Shown here in pieces: positions 1 through 7,475 of a stretch of DNA of 18,936 nt (its first letter is position 1; every line of letters begins with the position of its first letter). The DNA lies in assembly GCA_025765595.1 (NCBI GenBank), contig JAIVFH010000461.1, forward strand, positions 1 through 18,936. Direction: 5' to 3'. The DNA is from Obelidium mucronatum. Lineage: Eukaryota; Chytridiomycota; Chytridiomycetes; Chytridiales; Chytriomycetaceae. Under the pieces are notes generated by a model that had not been told where the DNA came from, ran no database searches, and worked only from the letters and a program-made list of their open reading frames with translations. The translations under genes were made by a program, and so were the position numbers.

Positions 1-74
1 TTTTCTTCCTTTGATTATTGGGTTTTGTGGATTGTGAGTTCTAAATTGTTTGAATTTTAAAAAAAAAAAACCAG

Positions 75-1485
75 GTTCCCATCATCAAATATACCGACGC
101 GCTCACGTCCTTTCCTGTAGACATTTCAATCAACATGGCCAGTGGTTTGCAAGCCGCTGAAATCGTGTCACATTTTCTGAATGAACCAAATGGAATCGGG
201 GAAGCCATTCGTGGACTCATGTACCTGTTGAAAACAGTTTCTCTTGGCGAGACATTTAAACGAGCCTTTTAATGGTGGATGTGGGAGTTACGCGCTGTTG
301 ATTCTAGTCAGCACGTTTGTGAAGGTAATAATAATGTATTCCAAATGAACATGGAACATACTCTTTTCTTTTTTTTTATACTTTCTTATTGAACATGCCT
401 CTCTGTTTGTTAGCTTCACCCACTGTTTCAAATCGGTGCTATAAACCCTTCTGAGAACTTGGGGACTCTGTTTCTGGAGTTTCTAGAACTCTATGGTCGC
501 CATTTCAACTACCCAGAAGTCGGAATCATGTGTGACTTGAAAACTGGACCCGAGTACTTTTTGAAGCGCGATTTACGTGGGAGTACGAATCGAAAGATTG
601 GGTATTTGACTGTATTGGATCCACAGGATGATAGTAAGTTTCTACGTTTTTTTTTTTTTTTCTTTTTTTTGGTGTGCCTCCCCTCATCATACATGACAAA
701 AAAAAAAAAAGCAAATGACGTTGGGGCTGGAGCATTCAACTTTTTCACAATCAAGCAAGAGTTTTTCCGAGCTTCTCAACGAATAATGTGCATCTTGGGA
801 GCCGGTCAGAAAGCGGTTCATGGAACATGAACGCCAACGAAGAAGCAGCAGTAGTGGGAGTCACAGTAGTCGAAAAAGGAATTCAAATCATGCACCGAAA
901 CCACCATTGAGTATACTCAGCGCTATATTGACAGTGAGAAAGGGACTTTTTTCTTATCGATGTGATATGGAGGATCTGTGGGAGAAGGTATCGGCGGGAC
1001 AAGTGGCAACGGGTGTGGATGAAGCTGTATGGCAGCAAGTATGTGAGGCATTGAAAAGACACGAAGAGGAGAGGCAAGTGGCTGTGAAGAGAAAGAGGGA
1101 AGAAGGCGAGATTTCGGATGAGAGATTACTTGCTCCCAAGGCTTTATCGAATGGAAGTCAAGCGAGAGCCTCCAATAGTGTCGATGGTGCAGTGGATTCG
1201 CCGGAAGCTGAGGAACCTCCACGGAAAAAGGCACGTACAGAATCCAAAGATTTTGTTCCCTTTCGTCAACGCGAGGAAGAAGAGTGGGCAAGTTGGGAAA
1301 AACAGTATTTCCAGACATTGAGGGAAGCAAAGGAAGAGCTTGGGTATTCTGGATCTGATGTGAGCATGGAGTTGTCGTCTGGCGAGGAAGAGGAAGGACA
1401 GATTGTAGAGACTATTAGCAAAACACGAAAGACGCGCGACGAAGAGCGGAAGGGTGAAGGAAGGAACCCGTTGAAGAAGAAGTGA
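75..1485 (+). CDS. TRF4: TRF4/PAPD5-type non-canonical poly(A) polymerase, 3' part, with two apparent frame breaks
   Basis: Family role: nuclear poly(A) polymerase of the TRAMP type, which tags RNAs for exosome decay. The window opens inside an intron; the first exon begins at 75. It encodes the end of the nucleotidyltransferase domain, with the third catalytic Asp in VDISIN. The PAP-associated domain follows (GGCGSYALLILV, then ENLGTLFLEFLELYGR), then NDVGAGAFN. Introns 325-413 and 634-711 are GT-AG and in phase. The frame breaks twice. At 267-270 (TTTT) a TAA follows RAF, but dropping one base gives NGGCGSY with exact family spacing. Near 803-805 the frame ends soon after CILGA, while frame 1 continues as RKRFMEHE to a charged, Ser-rich tail ending KKK at 1485. 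Sequence error or a decaying gene are both possible. The family call is secure; the reading of the 820-1485 tail as part of this gene is an inference. Confidence 0.85.
325..413 (+). other. Intron in the TRF4-like gene
   Basis: GTAATA donor and TTAG acceptor, phase 0, with a T-rich stretch in the middle. Removing it joins STFVK to LHPLF, which matches the continuous PAP-associated fold of the family. Confidence 0.8.
634..711 (+). other. Intron with facing poly-T and poly-A tracts
   Basis: GTAAGT donor and AAAG acceptor, phase 1. It holds 15 T, a C and 8 T near the donor (647-670), and 13 A (698-710) running straight into the acceptor, so there is no pyrimidine tract at the 3' end. Splicing restores the family motif as DDTNDVG. 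Confidence 0.8.
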
Positions 1486-1491
1486 ATTAAA

Positions 1492-2004
1492 ATGTTGCGA
1501 CAACTGTTTAGCGTTTCCTCGCGCCGATTCTTTAGCACGGCGCCGCCGATCAAGCCGCCGCCTCCGGCGAAAGAAGCGGCGATCAAGCCGACGGCGCCGC
1601 CGTTGAAAGAGACGCCGCCGCACCTGCGGCAGCGGCGCGCACTGGCACTCGAGCTCGACGAGACGCACCTCGAGGAAGCGTTCATCAAGGGCGGCGGCAA
1701 GGGCGGGCAGGCGGTCAACAAGCACGCGTCATGCGTGCAGCTGCGCCACGCGCCGACGGGGCTCGCCGTGCGCTGCCAGCGCTTCCGCGCGCTCGCCGAC
1801 AACCGCAGGGAGGCGCGCAAGCTGCTGGCGCTGGCGCTCGACGACCTCTACAACGGCCCGGACTCGCGCCGCTGCGCCGCGAACGCCGAGGAGGCCGCGC
1901 GCAAGAAGAAGGCTGCGCGGAAGGCAAAGAAGCGGCTGGCCGCGAAGAAGGCGGGCAAGGACAAGGACAACAAAAGCGATGAGGATGAGGATGATGATGA
2001 ATAA
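1492..2004 (+). CDS. MTRFR: Mitochondrial class I release-factor-like protein, GGQ domain only (MTRFR/C12orf65 type)
   Basis: A 170-residue single-exon protein. The first 20 residues (MLRQLFSVSSRRFF...) look like a mitochondrial presequence. A Pro/Ala linker leads to the catalytic RF-1 domain at about residues 55-125, with GGQ at 71-73 in GGGKGGQAVNK, then CVQLRHAPTG, NRREARK and LYNGPDS. These fit the MTRFR branch, which lacks codon-recognition domains and rescues stalled mitochondrial ribosomes by peptidyl-tRNA hydrolysis. A Lys/Ala-rich basic tail follows, as in the family, but it ends in an unusual Asp/Glu run. The ATG lies only 6 bp after the stop of the upstream gene. The stretch from about 1530 to 1960 is far richer in GC than the DNA on either side. 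Confidence 0.88.
   Translation: MLRQLFSVSSRRFFSTAPPIKPPPPAKEAAIKPTAPPLKETPPHLRQRRALALELDETHLEEAFIKGGGKGGQAVNKHASCVQLRHAPTGLAVRCQRFRALADNRREARKLLALALDDLYNGPDSRRCAANAEEAARKKKAARKAKKRLAAKKAGKDKDNKSDEDEDDDE
1530..1960. other. GC-rich patch inside the MTRFR-like gene
   Basis: Codons here are dominated by GCG, GCC, CGC, GGC, CTG and CTC, while the preceding gene and the last codons of this one use A/T-ending codons. The patch starts and ends inside the reading frame. Confidence 0.7.
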
Positions 2005-2036
2005 CACTACTACACTACTCTATTCATTATCACGTA

Positions 2037-2813
2037 TCACTTGCGGTTGGACAGGAGCTGCAGAATACGCAGAAACAAATTCAAAATATCCAGATACAGC
2101 TCCACTGCCGCGCGAATGTACTCGTCCACAGTATACTTTTCAAACATCATGAACGTGTCATACACAATATACGCGCAAAACAATACGGCTCCAAACAAGG
2201 TGAAGATGAGGTCGAGTACTTGGCTGTACGGGAAAAAGAACTGCAGAAACAGCACTTCAACAAGAACAGAAAGAGATATATACAAGAAGGGCTGCATTCC
2301 TTCAAAAGAAAGCTTTGATTGAAGTGTGTACAGCGTAAGTCCGATGAATATACAAAAGGTGATGATTGTGGCTTGCAAGACTGTTTCTGATTCCTTGGAC
2401 GCACAAACCACACCGACAATGTAAGCCTCGACGAATGTGAAGGCCGCCAGTAGGATGCGGTTCAATGGTTCTTGCTTGCGATAAATCATGAGCGGGATGA
2501 TGAGGAGAATGGAGGCGAAGCAAGACACCAAGAGGAGAGTTGGGTTGGACTGTACAAATGCCTTCACCCCCTCGTGGTACATGCAGAATGCTGCAGCAAT
2601 AGTAGTGACACCAAGCTGCATGGACAGGATAGCGTACACTTTTCGGATAAAGCCCAAGCGTACATTTGACTCGCATTCCTTCAGCAGTGGCTTGTGGTCG
2701 ACGGGATAGGCGGCTTCTGGATCATACCCGGCAGCAGCATACGACGGTGGCGGCAGAGCAGACTCAGGGTCGGCAGCTGGAACTGCTGAATACGAAGGCG
2801 GAGTGTTCATCAT
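2037..2813 (-). CDS. Bax inhibitor-1 / TMBIM (Lifeguard) family membrane protein
   Basis: A 258-residue single-exon protein. The N-terminus is Pro/Tyr/Ala-rich (PPSYSAV, PPPSYAAAGY), as in TMBIM1-4 proteins. About seven hydrophobic segments follow, near 57-79, 91-111, 118-138, 145-164, 176-194, 200-222 and 236-254. The family signatures are VYDT with Asp219 and LYLDILNLF with Asp242, the paired aspartates linked to pH-gated calcium leak. These proteins sit in ER, Golgi or related membranes and modulate calcium and stress-induced death. The TMBIM4-like subgroup is my best guess. I chose the ATG-ATG at 2808-2813; the frame stays open upstream only through the GC-rich start of the divergent gene. 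Its start codon is 32 bp from that of the neighbour. Confidence 0.9.
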   Translation of the reverse strand: MMNTPPSYSAVPAADPESALPPPSYAAAGYDPEAAYPVDHKPLLKECESNVRLGFIRKVYAILSMQLGVTTIAAAFCMYHEGVKAFVQSNPTLLLVSCFASILLIIPLMIYRKQEPLNRILLAAFTFVEAYIVGVVCASKESETVLQATIITFCIFIGLTLYTLQSKLSFEGMQPFLYISLSVLVEVLFLQFFFPYSQVLDLIFTLFGAVLFCAYIVYDTFMMFEKYTVDEYIRAAVELYLDILNLFLRILQLLSNRK

Positions 2814-2845
2814 TTTGATTGTTCTTTTCTTTTGGTTTGGAAAGA

Positions 2846-4877
2846 ATGTCCTGCTCGGCTTGCCGCCGCCATAAAAAGAAGTGCGCGCTCGCCAGCCCGC
2901 ACACGCGCGAGCGGTGTCTGCGGCTTGGGATTCCGTGCAACGCGGCGCCAAGCGCGGCGCCGTCCTCCTGCGGCCGCTGCCGCAAAGACAAGAAGCGGTG
3001 CGAGCGCGCCGAGCTTGGCGCGTGCGGCCGCTGCACAAGCCTGGGCCGCGCCGCCGCCTGCGATCTGCGGCGCGACGAGCCAGCCAGCCGGAACATGTCG
3101 GCATCGATGGCGCGACTGGCGGACGCCTTCGAACAGCCGCTGGCCAATCTGGATGCCGAAGGAAACAACGGGCTGGAAATAGAAGATCCAGATCTCTTGC
3201 CAACGATGGAAGAGTGGCAGCTGGTTTATTCGGCGTCAGTCACGGCAGATGGAAGTCTCACCCCTCAAATGTCGTATGACTGTGACAACTTTATCATGAA
3301 GTACTTTCAGCAACCTGCCGTATTCAGATTAAGTGTTTGCGCAAAGTCTGCCCACGCGAGGGGCTGGTTCTCCCCAAATCCGCTACTGTGTGAGCAACAA
3401 GCTATTCCGTACTATACACGAGCGAGAAAGGCAATTATACGAGCACTAGGCGAAACCCCAACATATCAAACTGTTCAATTGTTATACCAAATTTGCCTAT
3501 TTGCTCAATGTTAGCTAGTATTCTTGATCATTCAGTTCTATTTGGTTTTAAAGCCTTCGTACTGTCACATAGGGAAAGGACAACCAGAAATTGGCCGACC
3601 GTTGCTGAAGATTGCCCAAGAGTTTATAATTTTCCTGCGCCTGAATATCGACCCAAGTGATTCCCCGTGGCTATTCCATCTTAATTTATCAGAGCGTCAA
3701 ATGGAAGATCGACGAAGAGCATTTTTGTGCATCTATTGGAAGCTTTGCTTTGAGCAAGCAACTTCTGGTGACGCTATTCGCGTATCTATTGATTCAACGA
3801 AAATCAGAGCACCGGCATTCATTTTCGACCCACACATGATCTTTGAGCAAAACGTACTGCTGCCTCATATTTGCAACATATACTCTCTCATATCTGCCAT
3901 CAAAAAACAAAACTCTTCAGCACCAAAATCCACCTCCAGCATTCTATCCCGAGAAAACCTCCTCCACCCCCTCTATCTAGCAACCCATTCCAACCTCCCC
4001 TTACACCACCTTTTAATCGCAGACTCCCCTTTTGAACTCACAAAAGCAGACACCACCCGCTTCGAATTCCAACTCTCCAAAATGACAGTCAGTGAACGAC
4101 AAATGGCTCTCTCCTTCAACACCGAAGTCCTCTCCACAACACTCCTCCTCAACCGACCCACCCTTTTCCTCACATGCTTGAAATCACAGCACCCAATGTT
4201 TTTGAGTTCTGAATCACAGGCTCTGATTCTATCGGCTGTCGGCCAGTGTCTCGATCAGGCGTACCGGATTGCGCATTTACTGATTTTCTATACGCTTCCA
4301 GACAGACCTGTTTACATTGCAAACTTTTACGACATTTTCCCAATGTTTGAAGCAATGATTTCGATTTGGTTTTTGCATTGTCGAATGGATCCCGTTTGGT
4401 GGAGTTTGTTGAAAGTTCATAACCAGCCAGCAGCAACGGCAGCATCAACAACCCACAAATCCCCAGGATTGGAACTTGATTGAAGGGCTAGTCAACGCCT
4501 TGATGGAACTCGTCAAGAGTAAACTCGGGCATGAAGGAAGTAAACCAGGGACATCATCACCAATCTTAACGTGTATGGAAGCAATTTGGGATGAAATGAA
4601 GCAATGTCGTTTCTCACCAGAGTTTGGTGATTCCAAATCGACTTCTGTTGTTGCTGTTGAAAACGGTGGTGAGGTTGAAGATATTGTGGTGGCCATGAAA
4701 GTTGCGTCTCTAGGCGACATTGGCGGAGGAAGTAGTATCTATGATGTTGAAGAGATTTCAATGACAAAAGAGCCGCATTGTTTTATGGGGTTGTTGGGAA
4801 TGACTGTGGGGACGCGGTTGCGATGGAAGGGGCCTATTGAAGAGAATTGGAAACTGTTTTGGAAATTGAATGATTGA
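2846..4877 (+). CDS. Fungal Zn2Cys6 transcription factor with two tandem zinc clusters
   Basis: The predicted protein has 638 residues in three exons: 2846-3509, 3573-4414 and 4467-4877. Introns are 3510-3572 (GTTAGC...ATAG, phase 1) and 4415-4466 (GTTCAT...CCAG, phase 0); the second is less certain. Cluster 1 has C3, C6, C13, C24 and C31, but Arg21 sits where the fourth Cys belongs. Cluster 2 is complete: C42, C45, C52, C60, C63 and C72. Basic residues between the second and third Cys (RRHKKK, RKDKKR) are typical of DNA-binding clusters. The rest resembles the fungal regulatory middle region (LLYQICLFAQ, then KGQPEIGRPLLKIAQEF after the first intron). It is presumably a nuclear regulator; targets cannot be inferred. 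An ATG at 2819 is in frame but leaves only 5 bp to the divergent start codon, so I prefer 2846. The first 250 bp are markedly GC-rich. Confidence 0.85.
2866..3115. other. GC-rich patch over the zinc-cluster coding region
   Basis: The DNA-binding half of the transcription factor gene has C/G at most third positions. Around 3115-3180 the composition changes to AT-rich without any intron or domain gap. Confidence 0.7.
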
Positions 4878-4971
4878 TTGAGAGTATATCTTAAGATTTA
4901 CGGTAGAGAGATGGTGTGTAATTTAAGTTAATTTAAAATGGTTGGATGAAATGAACAGTATTTATGAGATG

Positions 4972-6040
4972 TCACCAACAATAAAACCAAATAATGGTTA
5001 GCACTGCTATAATTATCAATGAGGCCAAACAATGTGAGGGAGGCTGAGGACGAGCTGGTAGTTGAAGATTTCTTGATGAATCCTCCAGTATTGCAACTTG
5101 CGGAATATTTATGGGCGCGTCTCCTGCTGCGCAACCATGAATTAAATTTAAATCTTGTAGAGTCTCGTCACTGGAAGGAATACCATAATCAGTCGTCATC
5201 GAATTGGATAGCTCTGTGATTTCGCGAATTAATTCCGCCCTGATAACGTCACGGCTGTGTTCCAGTAAATCAATCTCAATGTCCATGTCGAGGTCTGGAG
5301 AGGATTCTTTCACTTGTTTCAAGACAGGGATGTCGTCTGACGTTGACGGCAGAGAAAGCTGCATTTGTAATTGTAGTTTGGGAGATTCCGAGACAATGTC
5401 TGGTGAGTATTCTGACACTGGAGATTCGCACATTGTAGATTTTATGTTATGGGATTTTTGAATGCATTTGGTGATTTCCAAGCGATCCGAATCCTGGACT
5501 GTAAGGAGGTCAAACTGCAATTCGTGAGAAAGGAGGACACAAAGATCATGACCTCCAGTTCCTATCCAAATAAAAAATAATGCTTGATCAGATTTGGCTC
5601 CGTTTCGTTTTGAAATGAAAGAAGCGTATAGACGTACCCAACGCAATCAAGATTTCCTTCAAACTGCTACTAGTACCACCTATTAGCCCCCACTCTCTCA
5701 ACCCAACTCTCACATTCTCGATAACTTGCTCGATATTTCCAGATTCGCTATCAACCTTCATTACTCGCGTATTATCGTCATCCAAGAAATCGGCCAACGC
5801 GTCCAACTTCACGACTGGAATCAGAAAGAATAAAATGTCGATGGGTTGCGGTACGGAATTAAGCTTTTCATATTCACTTTCATCGGGGTTTGGCATTGGA
5901 TTCGGGAAGAGGGCATCTAGTGTTGTTTCTTTTTTTTTTTTTTTTTTTGTTTAATCAAGTCAGTTGGGAGTTTACCAGCAAAGCAGGACAACAAGTATTA
6001 CCAAGCAAGAAACCGCAAGAGTCTGCATTCGATTCCACAT
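4972..6040 (-). CDS. Orphan membrane protein with N-terminal signal-like segment and C-terminal transmembrane helix
   Basis: I do not recognise the family. A canonical three-exon model (5976-6040, 5638-5876, 4972-5561) gives 297 residues. Intron 5562-5637 (GTACGT...ATAG, phase 1) is well supported and joins EILIALG to TGGHDLC. Intron 5877-5975 (GTAAAC...AAAG, phase 2) is weaker. It adds an exon starting MWNRMQTLAVSCLVILVVLL, a plausible signal peptide. Without it, translation could begin at the ATG at 5894-5896. An ordered part holds IDILFFLIPVVKLDALADFL, then comes an acidic, Ser-rich stretch, then a hydrophobic C-terminus (LIIIAVLTIIWF). Type I topology or tail anchoring are both possible. 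It converges on the transcription factor gene with 94 bp between stop codons. Confidence 0.6.
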
Positions 6041-6063
6041 GATTTCGTAAACGCCTAATCAGC

Positions 6064-6382
6064 TTATTCAGTTTTTCGGGCAGTCAGTTTTCTTCTCGCC
6101 AGGTGTTCTCGATAAAATCTCACTTCAACATTCGGACCCAAGATATCTTCTGTTCCAGAAAAAGGGTGCAGTCGAAATAACTTCAATCAAGTTCTCTTCG
6201 GATTTTGCTGGTCTTGCGCATCCTTTTGGTTCTGTTGTGTTGTTGGACCCAGCATCTGTAACGAGATATGAATCCGGGAAATCGACTGATGCTTCATCAT
6301 CATCCGCGTCTGTTTGTTGCTCATCGCAGTTCAAATCTTTGGGGCCAATCATTTCAATGTCCAACGATACGTTGGCGGACAT
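6064..6382 (-). CDS. Small orphan protein with acidic N-terminus and basic C-terminus
   Basis: Not recognised. My model has exon 1 at 6263-6382, a phase 0 intron at 6181-6262 (GTTACA...GAAG, 82 nt) and exon 2 at 6064-6180, giving 78 residues. The acidic half (QQTDADDDEASVDFPD) is followed by LFRLHPFSGTEDILGPNV and a basic end (YREHLARRKLTARKTE). The unspliced reading gives 85 residues ending at 6125. Splicing is preferred because the downstream frame reads as a coherent charged helix up to a stop. The ATG is 62 bp from the divergent carrier gene, and the stop is 23 bp before the start of the next gene on the same strand. Transcript data would be needed to confirm that it is expressed. Confidence 0.4.
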
Positions 6383-6444
6383 TTGTGCTAGTCAATGGGA
6401 TGAGGTGCTGGAATATTTGTCCTTTTTTTATAATTTTTCAATAA

Positions 6445-7434
6445 ATGTCACAACGGCGAGAACTAGACCAACTGACAGCATTCATTGCAGGCGGCTGCGG
6501 AGGAGTTTCGAATGTTCTGATTGGATGTAAGTGATATTCCTGATGATCTTCAAACATGTCCAACTAACGGCAAGGTCAATTGTAGATCCATTCGACACTC
6601 TCAAAGTGAAACTGCAGACAAGCAATGAATATAAAGGCCTCGTCGACTGTTTCAAGCAGACAATTGCAAAGAATGGAGTCAGAGGCCTTTATAGAGGGAT
6701 TACCTCGCCGTTGCTAGGCGTTACCCCAATGTGGGCGCTGTCCGTTCTGGTACAAAAACTAGCTGTGATCAAGTCAACTGTGGCTAACACTACAACCTAA
6801 AAACAGGTCTTATGAAATGGGACAACGAATGGTGATCTACTGCAGAGACCCATCTATGAAATCAAAGCCTCTATCTCTCTTTGAAATCGCATTGGCAGGA
6901 TGCTGGTCGTCTGTCCCAACCACAATTGTAACAACCCCAATGGAACGATTAAAAGTGATTCTCCAAACCCAAGGTCAAACTGGATCCACAACAAAGTATA
7001 CCGGCATGTTCGACGCCCTCAAGGGTGTGCTCAAGGAGAATGGAATTCGAGGATTATATCGAGGAACAGTTGCCACGCTTATGCGAGATATCCCAGGCGG
7101 TGCAGTGTATTTCGCGACTTATGAGTTTGTATATCGGTCCTTGAAAGTCGGGGACAGTATTTCAGTTCCCGCGGCTCTGTTCGCGGGTGGAATGTCGGGA
7201 GTGGCCATGTGGTCTGTTGCTATTCCTGCGGATGTCGTGAAAAGTCGAATTCAAGCGTCTGCTGAAGGCACGTATAGAGGATTTTTGGATTGCGCTGGAA
7301 AGATTGTGCGGGAAGGTGGAATCAAGGCTCTTTATAAAGGGTTTGGTCCTGCAATGATACGTGCATTCCCGGCCAATGCTGCTGGTTGGATGGGTAGAAT
7401 GGGGGCTCTAGAAGTCATTCACAGTTTCAAATAA
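6445..7434 (+). CDS. CRC1: Mitochondrial carrier, carnitine/acylcarnitine (CRC1/SLC25A20) type
   Basis: Three carrier repeats carry the signatures PFDTLK (from residue 29), PMERLK and PADVVK, each followed by the usual second half (GLYRG, GLYRG, ALYKG). The end RAFPANAA and the phrase [11 protein letters not shown] resemble carnitine/acylcarnitine carriers, which exchange acylcarnitine for carnitine across the mitochondrial inner membrane. Another carrier of that subgroup cannot be excluded. Exon 1 is 6445-6526; intron 6527-6585 has GTAAGT, a CTAAC branch site and TGTAG, phase 1. The second intron is odd: GTAC at 6750 to ACAG at 6806 leaves one extra base, although family spacing (LSVL then SYEMGQR) is exact if one G of the GG at 6749-6750 is ignored. 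A canonical alternative donor at 6740 loses three residues of helix 2. Exon 3 starts at 6807. Length is 290 or 287 residues. Confidence 0.88.
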
Positions 7435-7435
7435 A
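7430..7435 (+). promoter_or_regulatory. Polyadenylation hexamer AATAAA overlapping the carrier stop codon
   Basis: The last sense codon, TAA stop and next base form AATAAA. Only 41 bp separate this stop from the convergent stop of the VAT1-like gene, so a conventional downstream signal has little room. Confidence 0.4.
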
Positions 7436-7475
7436 AAACGCGATGAAACGTACAGTGCACACTTTTTTCATTATT

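Noticed and set aside
267..272. Programmed +1 frameshift site (TTT-TAA) in the polymerase gene
   Set aside because: Possible in principle, but the family is not known to use it and a second break follows; sequence error or decay is simpler, so it is kept only as an option.
459..830. A self-standing 123-residue protein
   Set aside because: It is the internal part of the TRF4-like gene, read through an intron at 634-711.
1715..2007. Long Arg/Ala-rich open frames antisense to the MTRFR gene
   Set aside because: Shadows of a GC-rich coding region with a recognised product on the other strand.
2814..3203. The minus-strand frame of the TMBIM gene is open for 130 codons upstream of the chosen ATG
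   Set aside because: It runs antisense through the GC-rich zinc-cluster region, is Arg/Ala-rich and has no family match; GC-rich DNA lacks stop codons by composition.
6125..6135. Apparent frameshift at GGG in the small minus-strand gene
   Set aside because: A canonical GT-AG intron at 6181-6262 joins the frames, so no sequence error is required.
6237..6530. Plus-strand frame upstream of the carrier start
   Set aside because: Ser-rich, overlaps the carrier exon in another frame and is antisense to the small minus-strand gene.
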